DNA of 32,728 bases from Fibrobacteria bacterium (GTDB taxonomy: Bacteria; Fibrobacterota; Fibrobacteria; UBA11236; JADFYW01). Shown here in pieces: positions 1-8,691 of this stretch. The stretch covers positions 1 to 32,728 of the forward strand of contig JADFYW010000038.1 of assembly GCA_015232855.1 (NCBI GenBank). Direction: 5' to 3'. Both the position numbers and the translations under genes were made by a program. Under the pieces are notes generated by a model. It worked only from the letters and a program-made list of their open reading frames with translations, had not been told where the DNA came from and did no database searches. Every line of letters starts with the position of its first letter. Positions within the stretch are counted from its first letter, which is position 1.

Positions 1-67
1 GGAAATTGATAATTTTCCCTATTATAGGAATAATGAATATTTCTGGTGTGTTAAAAAGGAGAAGGCT

Positions 68-2029
68 ATGAAAGTTGTATTAATAGTAGTTGTAATTTTT
101 TCGTCTTTGGTGGGTGAGCTATTTGCTAAACCCTGGAAATTTGGCGTTATGGGCGATACCCAGGGTGGGAAAATTCTTAAGGCGGGCAATACCTACGGAC
201 CGGGAGACAGTACTTGTGGGAATGGTGTGCCGGCGGGCATTATTGACCAGGTGTATGATAAGATGATTGCGGCTAAGGTGAAGTTTGTATGCACTGTGGG
301 TGATAATGGGGATGCGGATGGTACAGCGACCCCACGGACAGTCGCCACCTATGTGCAAAAGCTTTATAACCATGGCATAGGTTTTTATCCCATAAGGGGA
401 AATCATGAGAGTTCGGCCGCCGCGGGAAATGAGACAAAGCGGGTGTTTCCCCAGACAAAAGATGGTATTAATAATGCCACACCTGAGGATGGTACCTTGG
501 ATTCTGTGATGTACAACTACAGCAAGGTTTGGAGAGGTGTTGATGATTTTACCTTTTATCCTACTCCGGAGCCAAAACAAGGCGATACTTTTTCAGTTGG
601 TTCGCATTTTACCATGCTTAATGTCAATGGTGGTATCGTGTACGCATTTAACTATGAGAACGCTAGGTTCGTGATGATTGACAATTTATACCAGTCTAAC
701 CTGTCGGCTGCGAACTTGCTTCCCTGGATAGAAACCCAGCTCTTCAACAATAAGAACGGGGCAAATCACGCATTTGTTTTTAACCATGTTCCGTTATGGG
801 GTCAGAAGCGCCCCTGGGGTTTGATGAGCGCGGCCCCCAACCAGAACATTTCGGATCAGGATAGTTTTATAAGCAAAGTCATGGGTGGCGGTACGGATTA
901 TTATTTTGCCGGGCATGAGCATATGCATTACCGAACGATAAAGGCTAATTCGGGTGGAAATAAACGAATTAATGAGATTATTACCCAGTCGCTTAGCTGG
1001 AAGTTCAATAAACCAGTAACACCTTCTATTGCTGAACAGTACGGTCAGACGAGCAGGGAAACCTTTGTGTCCTGGCACAACAGAGCTGTGGGCTATTACA
1101 TTCTGACCATTGATGAGACGGATGTCATGGTTGATTATTACGGGCTTCCGGTGGTGCTGGATCCGGCTTCAGATGAGGAAAAATACCTGTTTGCCACTCC
1201 GAACATAAGAGACAGTATACGGCTCTGGGAACGCTTTGGGTTCGGCAAAGGGGCGGGAGCGAAAAATTTTGCTAAAACTCCCGGGGATTCTTATACCAAC
1301 ATAACGCATACATACCAGGGTACCACGTTCAAGATTTTGAGTGGTAGTGTTACCAATAGCGGGAAATCGCATAACAACAAATCCTTAACCCAGCAGATTG
1401 GCCTAAGTCTGCGAGACACATCCTATCGAGCTACAGGAGATCCCGCCATGTCGAGCAATATCGCCATGTTGGTCGGTATGATGATGAATGCCAGGACGCC
1501 TACCATTACCGTTTCCATGAATTTTCCATTTGGGTTGGATACCCTTGATAGCTTATCCGGAATTTTATCGGAGAACGACAGTGGCCAGTGGGTGCATGCA
1601 GTAGACTTGAACAACGGTGGCGAAAAGAAGTTTGTGAAAGGTGCCTGGAAGGCTACGTATGCTTTAGGAACATACGGCATAGATGAAACGGCCAAAACTG
1701 CCTGGGCAGTAATCAACAGTAATGGACGATACGCTGTAGGAAGAGTGACACCCGACAGTGTGCCGGATACAACCGTTGTCTTTAGTAAAAATACTAAAGC
1801 CTCTGCCAAACCTCAGATGGTCACAGTCATTGGTAATTCCCTGGTATTCCCCCAACAGTTTAAAGGAAAAAATATCCGTTGTAATCTGTATAATCTTCAT
1901 GGCAGCCTTGAACTTATGAAAGACACCAGAGAAGGTGTTATTCATTTTACAAACAAAAACATGAAAGGTATCTATATCGTTCGCTGGAATAGCGAAGGTG
2001 TTAACAGAATGCAAAAGGTCATGTTTTAA
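68..2029 (+). CDS. Secreted calcineurin-like metallophosphoesterase with C-terminal sorting domain
   Basis: A 653-residue protein whose first 20 residues form a signal peptide (cleavage near LFA|KP). The metallophosphoesterase motifs appear in order: GDTQGG at residues 29-34, GDNGD at 78-82, GNHE at 111-114, NH at 239-240 and GHEH at 282-285. These normally hold a two-metal centre that hydrolyses phosphoesters. The first motif is D-x-Q instead of the usual D-x-H. Residues from about 360 to 560 have no domain I recognise. The last ~75 residues (VFPQQFKGKNIRCNLYNLHG onward) look like a T9SS-type sorting domain, so the mature enzyme is probably exported to the surface or medium. An AAGGAG Shine-Dalgarno at 56-61 supports the ATG. 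It starts the run of + strand genes; the next gene is 206 bp downstream, behind a repeat element. Family call is firm; substrate unknown. Confidence 0.88.
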   Translation: MKVVLIVVVIFSSLVGELFAKPWKFGVMGDTQGGKILKAGNTYGPGDSTCGNGVPAGIIDQVYDKMIAAKVKFVCTVGDNGDADGTATPRTVATYVQKLYNHGIGFYPIRGNHESSAAAGNETKRVFPQTKDGINNATPEDGTLDSVMYNYSKVWRGVDDFTFYPTPEPKQGDTFSVGSHFTMLNVNGGIVYAFNYENARFVMIDNLYQSNLSAANLLPWIETQLFNNKNGANHAFVFNHVPLWGQKRPWGLMSAAPNQNISDQDSFISKVMGGGTDYYFAGHEHMHYRTIKANSGGNKRINEIITQSLSWKFNKPVTPSIAEQYGQTSRETFVSWHNRAVGYYILTIDETDVMVDYYGLPVVLDPASDEEKYLFATPNIRDSIRLWERFGFGKGAGAKNFAKTPGDSYTNITHTYQGTTFKILSGSVTNSGKSHNNKSLTQQIGLSLRDTSYRATGDPAMSSNIAMLVGMMMNARTPTITVSMNFPFGLDTLDSLSGILSENDSGQWVHAVDLNNGGEKKFVKGAWKATYALGTYGIDETAKTAWAVINSNGRYAVGRVTPDSVPDTTVVFSKNTKASAKPQMVTVIGNSLVFPQQFKGKNIRCNLYNLHGSLELMKDTREGVIHFTNKNMKGIYIVRWNSEGVNRMQKVMF

Positions 2030-2044
2030 TGTAAAAATAGTATT

Positions 2045-2207
2045 CAGTACACAGTCAGTAATCAGTAGTCAGTCCTCAGTAATCAGACAAAAAATGTGCT
2101 TTGCCCCGTCACTTCGAGTAGTCCCGAGAATCGGGACGTATCGAGAAGTAAAATGGCGAAGCCACTAGAATATATCTGACAACTGATGACTGATTACTGA
2201 CGACTCC
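2045..2207. repeat. MITE-like inverted-repeat element, copy 1
   Basis: This element fills the gap between the phosphoesterase and the first giant secreted protein. The left arm (2045-2088) is a degenerate heptamer series of the form AGTnnTC (AGTAATC, AGTAGTC, AGTCCTC, AGTAATC); the right arm (2175-2207) is roughly its reverse complement. The middle holds a strong hairpin, 2111-2149, with core arms GTCCCGA (2121-2127) and TCGGGAC (2131-2137) around a GAA loop. A 29-bp block at 2150-2178 is present as an exact reverse complement at 5108-5136. The whole element could fold as one long cruciform and might also end or attenuate transcription, though no T-run follows the hairpin. It encodes no protein. 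Confidence 0.8.
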
Positions 2208-2235
2208 TGGTTAATTTTAAACGAAAGAGAGTAAC

Positions 2236-5076
2236 ATGAAAATAACCTCAATCATAAAAGCCGTACTACTTTCTCTTACCGCGGCTGCGCAAGTTTTTTC
2301 TGCCATACCTTCTCAAAAAATGGTCATTTTAAAAGTTAAGTTTCCTGATAATGTTTCAAGTAAAGTTGCTCCTGGTGCCAGTGTAGTAACTTTTGAAGAA
2401 TTAGTAGAAGCAGGAATAACCGGCTTGTATTGGGGAAGTAGAGATGGATATAACGTCTGGAATACCGGAGCCAACTACAACTATTCAGAATGGATTAATG
2501 AGGCACATGAATATGGGCTGTACGCAGGAAACGATATATTTCTCAATTACGATATAAATTCCCAATGGCGGATGATGCCGGGTTATGCTTCCTCCATGGT
2601 AGATTTTCACACTATCGCCAAACCCTGGGACGCAAGTACCTGTGAAGGAACGCGTGATGGTGAAATGGAAATTAACGAAGAAGTATACAACAGAATGCGA
2701 AGCATCGCCCGTATAGTAAATCCGGGGGTACCTCTATATTTGATGGACAGTCACTGTAACGGTAATTTTGTAAACTGGGCAGCACTTGATGGCTTTTTTA
2801 CCGATGTGTGGACAGAAACAATGTATACCAGCTATCTGCCAAATGCGATAAGTTTTCATCAGAAACGCCCCGCCGCCATGGCAGGAGCAGAAGTCTGGAT
2901 GCGCGCGTATACCTCCGAAGATAGAAACAAGGATCTTGATCATGCACTTTTTGAAAAGTGGTTCAAAGACACCTATCAAAAAGCCGGAAATGTAATGCTC
3001 AATTATTTTGTAAATAAAGAAATAGCCGATTGGGATGCCAGAATTGCAACCATCAAGCGCATTACCGGTGGAGGACCCGCGGTACCGGAGTGGAAAGAGT
3101 TCACCCAGAGTTCTGAGCTTGTTGGCGGTATCGACTGTCAGGTGCAGGTAAAATCTACCCTGGGGCTGGACCCGGAAAGTGTAGAATGTTACTACGCTCA
3201 GGAGATGACCGGCTATCGCTCTAAATGGATACGGCATTACGATGTACAAGCCACAGGTGAAAAAGGCACTACCGAATGGGTAACCATAAAAGCGGTTCGT
3301 GTGCCCTTTGACAGTATAGGCACTGGTGACGGTTTTAAAGGCAATAAAGTGCGGATTAAAATTAAGGATGTTTACAGCAATCCCGCAAAAATCCGAAACA
3401 TCCGTACTTTTAAACGCGATTACGGCATCAAGGTAACAGCTCCCGGCTGGTCTAATTTTATCAACTACAGCAATAGCCTCACTCCCTCTTTCAGTGTAAA
3501 TATTGAGAGTGACCAGGGGTTTGATGCAGCGACCGTTATGTGCGAATACAGTATCGATCAGGGGAAGAGCTGGAAGAGTCATCCCGCTGTATGCAGTGGT
3601 ACAAGCACAGGCAAAGAAACCATTGCGGCTGCCGGAGTTCCCTTTACCAGTGACAAGGCGAAACTAAATCTCGTGCGATTCAGCATTAAAACTCCGGGTG
3701 GAGCAGAATTAAAGAGCCCAGAGTACGCAGCCAGAGTGTTTATACCGCCGGTTTTTTCAGAACTTAAGTCCGTAATAAACGGGAGTAATCTTGATGTTAC
3801 CGTAAGCATACAGGACGAGAACGGACTGCGGGTCGGTACGGGTGAAATTGCTACTAGAGAAGAAACAACCGTTTTGCTTCATATGGAAGATTCCCCTTCT
3901 GATGCTTCTGGTAGCGATAACCCTGTTATACCCCGGCTAACAACGACGTTTAACGAACTCGATTCCTGGAAAGGGGAAGGAATCAAAACCAAGGCCATGT
4001 GCTTTAAGCCTGGATACTGGAAAGCGGATCAATGGGGAATGAGCAATTACGTGGGTGCTTTTGATTTTGCAGAGTTTAACCAGTTCCCCCTTGGACCATC
4101 AAATGAATTCACTCTCGCTACCTGGGTATATGCCAACAAAACATACAATATCGGGAATAAAAACGCTCCTCGAAAGGTTCCTATTTTTGCGGTAGGTGGA
4201 ACAACTGAAAAAGAAAATATCCAGATTACGCTTGAGCAATCTAACATTGTCACCGTATCAGGGGCTAACAATGGAACCGCACTTACCTCGCTAATATCTG
4301 CGGCTGGATTAATCAGCGCCAAAAAATGGTTTTACCTGGCACTCAGCTTTGATGGAAAAAACGCCAGACTATATATAGATGGGGTCGAGGCGGCAAACGC
4401 TGACTGGACAGGACTGAATATGTATGAATTCCGTCCTATGAAACTGGGAATAAATTTTGACTTAGGCGGGATTAACTACGATGGTTGCCTTGACGAAGTG
4501 AATGTGACCAATCGAGCTCTAACCAGTGCAGAAATAGCAAATGATGTTTATTCCGGACAATACCGTTATACAACAGATGGCGGTCAGACATGGAGTGCAT
4601 GGACAACAGGCAGCATCAATGTAGCTGACAGTTCGACCGAAAAAGGCGTTATGACTATGACTGGTCTGCCCATTGTACCCAACAACGATTCTACCGTACG
4701 CATTGAAGTCAGCGCCCGCGATGTAAACGGTAATACGGCTCATCGCCAGTTTATTCTGCTTGAATCTTCAGTGATAGTACCGGTAACACCAGTATCTGCA
4801 TTTACCGGTTCTATTGCCTTTGCACCAAATCCTTTCCGTGAAAATACCCGCTTGTCGTTTGTCCTTAAAGCACCACAGAAGGTGGACGTCAGCATCTATG
4901 GGGTAAATGGAGTTAAGGTGCGTACCCTCAGGAAATCCTTGTTGCCTGCAGGCAGACAGGCAATCAGGTGGGATGGGCTTGGCGAATCTGGAAAACAGCT
5001 TAGTAGCGGCCAGTATTTTGCAAGGGTGAAGATTGGTAAGCAAGTGATGATTAAGAAGCTGATAAAGCTTAAATGA
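2236..5076 (+). CDS. Secreted barrel/Ig/LamG multidomain protein, paralog A
   Basis: A 946-residue protein with a signal peptide (residues 1-23). Residues 24-278 look like a (beta/alpha) barrel of glycoside-hydrolase type (FEELVEAGITGLYWG, SEWINEAHEYGL, then DSHCNGNFVNWAALDG at 171-186), but I cannot assign a GH family. Two Ig-like domains follow (about 285-395 and 397-503). A third Ig-like domain begins at about 505 and is interrupted by a LamG/concanavalin-like domain (542-770; FTLATWVYA, WFYLALSFDGKNARLYIDG, CLDEVNVTNRALTSAEI) before resuming at YRYTTDGGQTWSAW. Residues 858-946 form a FlgD-like/T9SS-type sorting domain (APNPF, WDGLGESGK, SGQYFARV). Where paralog B has Asp-Glu-Pro, this copy has Ala-Lys-Pro (128-130), so catalysis is doubtful and glycan binding is likelier. 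Two inverted repeat copies flank it. Function is inferred from architecture only. Confidence 0.85.
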   Translation: MKITSIIKAVLLSLTAAAQVFSAIPSQKMVILKVKFPDNVSSKVAPGASVVTFEELVEAGITGLYWGSRDGYNVWNTGANYNYSEWINEAHEYGLYAGNDIFLNYDINSQWRMMPGYASSMVDFHTIAKPWDASTCEGTRDGEMEINEEVYNRMRSIARIVNPGVPLYLMDSHCNGNFVNWAALDGFFTDVWTETMYTSYLPNAISFHQKRPAAMAGAEVWMRAYTSEDRNKDLDHALFEKWFKDTYQKAGNVMLNYFVNKEIADWDARIATIKRITGGGPAVPEWKEFTQSSELVGGIDCQVQVKSTLGLDPESVECYYAQEMTGYRSKWIRHYDVQATGEKGTTEWVTIKAVRVPFDSIGTGDGFKGNKVRIKIKDVYSNPAKIRNIRTFKRDYGIKVTAPGWSNFINYSNSLTPSFSVNIESDQGFDAATVMCEYSIDQGKSWKSHPAVCSGTSTGKETIAAAGVPFTSDKAKLNLVRFSIKTPGGAELKSPEYAARVFIPPVFSELKSVINGSNLDVTVSIQDENGLRVGTGEIATREETTVLLHMEDSPSDASGSDNPVIPRLTTTFNELDSWKGEGIKTKAMCFKPGYWKADQWGMSNYVGAFDFAEFNQFPLGPSNEFTLATWVYANKTYNIGNKNAPRKVPIFAVGGTTEKENIQITLEQSNIVTVSGANNGTALTSLISAAGLISAKKWFYLALSFDGKNARLYIDGVEAANADWTGLNMYEFRPMKLGINFDLGGINYDGCLDEVNVTNRALTSAEIANDVYSGQYRYTTDGGQTWSAWTTGSINVADSSTEKGVMTMTGLPIVPNNDSTVRIEVSARDVNGNTAHRQFILLESSVIVPVTPVSAFTGSIAFAPNPFRENTRLSFVLKAPQKVDVSIYGVNGVKVRTLRKSLLPAGRQAIRWDGLGESGKQLSSGQYFARVKIGKQVMIKKLIKLK

Positions 5077-5081
5077 AAAGA

Positions 5082-5208
5082 GTAGTCAGTACACAGTATT
5101 CAGTAGTCAGATATATTCTAGTGGCTTCGCCATTTTTATAAATCTCGCGAAGCACATTTGTAGTCTGATTACTGAAGACTGACTACTGATTACTCATGAC
5201 TGTGTACT
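5082..5208. repeat. MITE-like inverted-repeat element, copy 2 (opposite orientation)
   Basis: Reverse-complement copy of the element at 2045-2207. It shares an exact 29-bp block (5108-5136) and a diverged block (AAGCACAT...GTCTGATTACTG, about 5150-5174), and has the same AGTnnTC heptamer arms at 5082-5110 and 5162-5208. It lacks the long central hairpin of copy 1; a shorter one is possible from GCTTCGC (5124-5130) and GCGAAGC (5147-5153). It lies between paralogs A and B. Together the copies flank one 2.8-kb gene with inverted repeats, an arrangement that allows inversion by recombination. Confidence 0.8.
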
Positions 5209-5230
5209 AAATAAAAACGGAGGCAAATAA

Positions 5231-7969
5231 ATGAAATGGAACATTATCATACCGGTTATCTTACCCGCGATTTTTTGCCTGTCTATTTTGGCCGCAGTAC
5301 CCACCGACAAGATGATGTTAATGGATATCCATCGGACCAGCATGCTGAATAGCAAAAACCCTCCGGCTGATACAAGGTTCTCCTTCGAGGAACTAAACGA
5401 TGTGGGAATTAACGCTATACTTGTTCGTGTATTTGACTATAAGGGCTATAGTAAATGGGAATTTGTAAATGAAGCCCATGAATATGGGTTTTGGGTGGCG
5501 GGCTTTCCTGACATCCATACCAGTCTCGATGCCCTGAAAGAATCCTCCGCCAGTCTTGCGGCTACCGGCATGGATTTTATGCAACTGGACGAGCCCTTCG
5601 ACTGGGGTCTCTGTACGTCTGACAGCCGCATAGGTTGGTCCTTTGATGAAAACGGGTACAAACAGGCGAAAGCGGCAGTAGCGGTGGTGGCAAAAAATGT
5701 TCCCATTATTGCAACTGATGTAAACTGCAATAGTAAATTATTTAATTGGAGTTCCCTGGATGGTATATTTAACGAGATGTATTTTGATGACTGGTATAGT
5801 AATTACATGCCCCCCATAGTTAATTATCAAAATAATAACCCCTCAAAGTTCGTAGGGAACTGGGTGTGGCTTCTCAATTATGGCGATAATCATAACGGAG
5901 TAATATCGCCATACATCTCCGACAGTCAGTTCAAGTTTTGGACCACAGAAACCCGGAACAAACTGGGTAATGTTATGTTCTTTATTTTTTCCCGCAAGGC
6001 GAAAGGTACATCCAACACAGCCAATGGTGCCGGCTGGTCTACAAAGGGCCCTATCATCAAGGGGATAACAGGGGGCGGTAAGCCGTTACCCGATTGGAAA
6101 AACTTTACACAGTCGTCTGCTATAACCACTGCTCCGGATTTTTCGGTACAAGTGCGAGCTCCCAAATACGGACTTGATACCGCAAGCGTCCAGGTATTGT
6201 ATACAGCAGATGTTTACAACGTCAGTAGAACTAAATGGGTTCGACACCTCGATTTTAGCGTAAGTGCAGAAGGCGGCTCAACCGGCTGGGTCACAATCAG
6301 GGCAAATCGGGTGCCTTTTGATACAGTGGGGACCGGTAATGAATATCTCGGGCAGCGGGTGCGATTCAAAATAAAAGACAACTATGCCGGCATCACTTTA
6401 CGCAGTCCCCGTTTTACAAAAAAGACTTTCGGGGTCTCTATCAATGAAATGGGGTGGACTAACTTCAGTGGGAATGGGCCTGTTGACAGCCTAAATCCTG
6501 ATTTCACGTTAAATGTGCAGAATAGTTCCGGCCTGGACGTGGAAAGTGTAGGGAGCGAATACTCTATTGATGGGGGAAAAAGTTGGGTGCAACATCCGGC
6601 CGTCTGCTCGGGGAATTCGGGTTCTACTGCCCTTGAAACAGTGACTGTAAAAAGTGTACCGTTTGTTGAAGACAAACCGGGGGCGAATCTTTTGCGATTG
6701 TCTATAAAAAACAGTGGAGGAAAAGTGATAAATAGTCCGACCTACACTGTACGATTCGAAATGGGTCCGGCCATTAATGGACTTGTACTATCCCGCAATG
6801 GACAGCAGGTGGATGTGAGCGTAACACTTCAGGATAAAGACGGTCTTAGTGTGGGCTCTCAATCCACAGCACAGAAGACAGGAACCATTGCTTATTACCC
6901 CCTTAACAGCACTGTGAATGATCTCTCCCGCTTTGGGTCTCATGGCTCACTGCAAAACGGGGCTGTTTTCGCTGAAAAGGAATCCTGGAAGACGGGAGGC
7001 ACAACAGTTAATGCAGCCTGTTTCGATGGTAGCGGTGACTATGCCGATATGGGTGCCGTTACCATGGGCAAGGGCACGGCGATTACCCTTTCAGGTCGGG
7101 TATGGGCCGAAAACAATTATCCCTTTCTCAATGTGGGTCACAACGCAGAGAGGGGCGCCATCTTGGCCTCTATTTCAGCTGCCGGACAGCTGTCGCTGAT
7201 ACACTGGGATGTTACTTACCGTCAGGCATTGTCAACGGTTTCTCCTGTCGGCGTAGCTTCGCTGAACAAGTGGCATCATTTCACTTTTACTTCTGAGGGA
7301 ACGGGTGGGAAGCTTTACCTTGATGGCCAGCTAGTAGCCACAAACGAAGCAAGCACATTTCAGAGTTTCGCCTTTCAGCCACTACGGCTTGCAATGCCAT
7401 CACACCATGTAACGTTTTTTAAGGGTTGTGTGAGCGAGCTACATGTGATGAGCCGGGCACTCAGCGAAGCAGAAGTAGCCGCAGAATTTTATTCTGGCAT
7501 GGCTCGTGTTTCGAGTGATAGCGGAAAGACCTGGAGTAACTGGGAAAAAGGCAGCATGGATATCGCGGATGGTTCCACCGACAAGGGAACTATGGCATTG
7601 AGCGGCTTGACCATGCCTGAAAAAGATGACGGGTCCAACCGTATCGAAATATCGGCCCGGGACCTGTACGGCAATACCTCACTTAGACAGTATGTCATCA
7701 TGGGGGGCGATGCGGTGCCGGTGAATAAAAAAAAGGTGTTGGAGCATAAGGTACTGGTTGCGAGTAATAAGATTACTTTTCCAACGTTTTTTGCTGGAAA
7801 AATAAATGAGGTTCAGTTCTATAGTCTCCAAGGAGAACCGGTACACTACCAGTCAACTTCCAATAATATTGTTTTCTTGAATGATATTGGAATGAAAAGT
7901 AGCAATGTGCTAATAATGCGCTGGCATTGTGAAAAATGGAGAGGCGTCCGAAAAATTGTGCTTAAATGA
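5231..7969 (+). CDS. Secreted barrel/Ig/LamG multidomain protein, paralog B
   Basis: A 912-residue paralog of the proteins at 2236 and 20243. A signal peptide (1-22) precedes a barrel-like domain (to about 285) with FSFEELNDVGI, FVNEAHEYGFW, MQLDEPFDWG (117-126) and TDVNCNSKLFNWSSLDG. The D120-E121-P122 triad is the only acidic form of this motif among the three paralogs, making this copy the best candidate for real glycosidase activity. Ig-like domains and a LamG domain nested inside an Ig-like domain (AYYPLNSTVNDLSRFGSHG to MSRALSEAEV) follow. The C-terminus is not the FlgD-like type of the other paralogs: it matches the shorter type on the phosphoesterase at 68 (ITFPTFFAGKINEVQFYSLQG against LVFPQQFKGKNIRCNLYNLHG). 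GGAGG at 5219-5223 supports the ATG. A Fis-type regulator lies 67 bp downstream. Confidence 0.86.
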   Translation: MKWNIIIPVILPAIFCLSILAAVPTDKMMLMDIHRTSMLNSKNPPADTRFSFEELNDVGINAILVRVFDYKGYSKWEFVNEAHEYGFWVAGFPDIHTSLDALKESSASLAATGMDFMQLDEPFDWGLCTSDSRIGWSFDENGYKQAKAAVAVVAKNVPIIATDVNCNSKLFNWSSLDGIFNEMYFDDWYSNYMPPIVNYQNNNPSKFVGNWVWLLNYGDNHNGVISPYISDSQFKFWTTETRNKLGNVMFFIFSRKAKGTSNTANGAGWSTKGPIIKGITGGGKPLPDWKNFTQSSAITTAPDFSVQVRAPKYGLDTASVQVLYTADVYNVSRTKWVRHLDFSVSAEGGSTGWVTIRANRVPFDTVGTGNEYLGQRVRFKIKDNYAGITLRSPRFTKKTFGVSINEMGWTNFSGNGPVDSLNPDFTLNVQNSSGLDVESVGSEYSIDGGKSWVQHPAVCSGNSGSTALETVTVKSVPFVEDKPGANLLRLSIKNSGGKVINSPTYTVRFEMGPAINGLVLSRNGQQVDVSVTLQDKDGLSVGSQSTAQKTGTIAYYPLNSTVNDLSRFGSHGSLQNGAVFAEKESWKTGGTTVNAACFDGSGDYADMGAVTMGKGTAITLSGRVWAENNYPFLNVGHNAERGAILASISAAGQLSLIHWDVTYRQALSTVSPVGVASLNKWHHFTFTSEGTGGKLYLDGQLVATNEASTFQSFAFQPLRLAMPSHHVTFFKGCVSELHVMSRALSEAEVAAEFYSGMARVSSDSGKTWSNWEKGSMDIADGSTDKGTMALSGLTMPEKDDGSNRIEISARDLYGNTSLRQYVIMGGDAVPVNKKKVLEHKVLVASNKITFPTFFAGKINEVQFYSLQGEPVHYQSTSNNIVFLNDIGMKSSNVLIMRWHCEKWRGVRKIVLK

Positions 7970-8036
7970 TCGAAAATAGAGGCTTTGTCTGAACAACGGT
8001 GTAAAGATAGCCGTTTTAAGCTGAAAGGGAAAAACT

Positions 8037-8495
8037 ATGTATTATCAGATGTCAGATATTGTACAAGCCAAAACGCTTTTTGGCGAAGTCAAAAAGGATG
8101 CTCTTGAGCTCCTTGTTGAACATTTTATTAAAAAACTGAATTTTCAAACAGGGAGATGTGTCCAGGGAGTCACGTCCGAAACTCTATGCATCTTAAAACT
8201 ACATGATTTCTGTAAAAATATTTCTTTGTTGGAACAAACTTTAGAATATGGCTATGCGATGTGTGATGAGGCTTTTATCCGGGAAGAACATTTGCCAAAA
8301 GAATTGTTGACAACAGGGGAGAACCAGAAAAATAATATTGAATATGTCGATGTATATGGTGGGCCGAATGATGAAGTTCAAAGGATTAAACAAGCCTTAT
8401 TTGAAACGCGGGGTAATAAAAAAGCTGCTTCTAAAAACCTGGGAATTGACCGCACTACACTCTGGCGAAAAATGAAGAGATATAAAATAGCCTGA
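8037..8495 (+). CDS. Small NtrC-remnant protein: helical lid plus Fis-type HTH, no ATPase core (copy 1)
   Basis: 152 residues. Residues 113-152 are a Fis/HTH_8 DNA-binding domain (GNKKAASKNLGIDRTTLWRK), the C-terminal domain of sigma-54 enhancer-binding proteins. Residues 22-90 align by eye with the lid subdomain that normally precedes it: ALELLVEHFIKKLN matches the LLxxHFLxKxN helix, SLLEQTLEYGYAMCDEAFI matches the VRELENVIERAVVLxxGxxI helix, and EHLPKEL matches the linker. Walker A, Walker B and GAFTGA are all absent, so it cannot hydrolyse ATP or remodel sigma-54 polymerase in the usual way. It follows paralog B by 67 bp (AAGGGA upstream of the ATG), and a paralog sits at 19421. Probably a DNA-binding regulator of the neighbouring surface genes; activator or repressor role unknown. 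Confidence 0.82.
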   Translation: MYYQMSDIVQAKTLFGEVKKDALELLVEHFIKKLNFQTGRCVQGVTSETLCILKLHDFCKNISLLEQTLEYGYAMCDEAFIREEHLPKELLTTGENQKNNIEYVDVYGGPNDEVQRIKQALFETRGNKKAASKNLGIDRTTLWRKMKRYKIA

Positions 8496-8518
8496 TATTT
8501 AGCTAAACTTTTGTTATC

Positions 8519-8568
8519 ACGGTTATCAATGACTCTTTTCCATGAGTACCACTAAACCGTTATTTTTC
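8519..8568 (+). terminator. Possible Rho-independent terminator after the first Fis-type gene
   Basis: ACGGTT at 8519-8524 pairs with AACCGT at 8555-8560, with a possible inner stem ACTC/GAGT, followed by TTATTTTT. The outer stem is only six pairs and the loop is long, so this is a moderate call. It sits 23 bp past the stop codon and would close the 68-8495 gene run. Confidence 0.45.
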
Positions 8569-8691
8569 TGGAAATTTCATCAGTATTTTTCATAGAATTG
8601 TACTGCGGGAAACAGTACACTGTAGTAGATTATTATATGTATTTAGTATCTAATGTCTCATTAACAGTTTGCGTTGGATAATTTGCGGTTT

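Noticed and set aside
2045..2088. AGTnnTC heptamer series considered as a CRISPR array
   Set aside because: Units are 7 bp and degenerate with no spacers; the mirrored right arm shows an inverted-repeat element instead.
2734..3582. Long minus-strand open frame (282 codons) opposite paralog A
   Set aside because: No recognisable domain or ribosome-binding site; it lies fully inside a strongly supported gene on the other strand.
7995..8017. AACGG/CCGTT stem followed by TTTT between paralog B and the first Fis-type gene
   Set aside because: Only five pairs with an 11-base loop; too weak to call a terminator, though partial attenuation is possible.
8600..8618. GTACTG/CAGTAC hairpin upstream of the large secreted protein
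   Set aside because: Short stem without a T-run or other context; could be chance.
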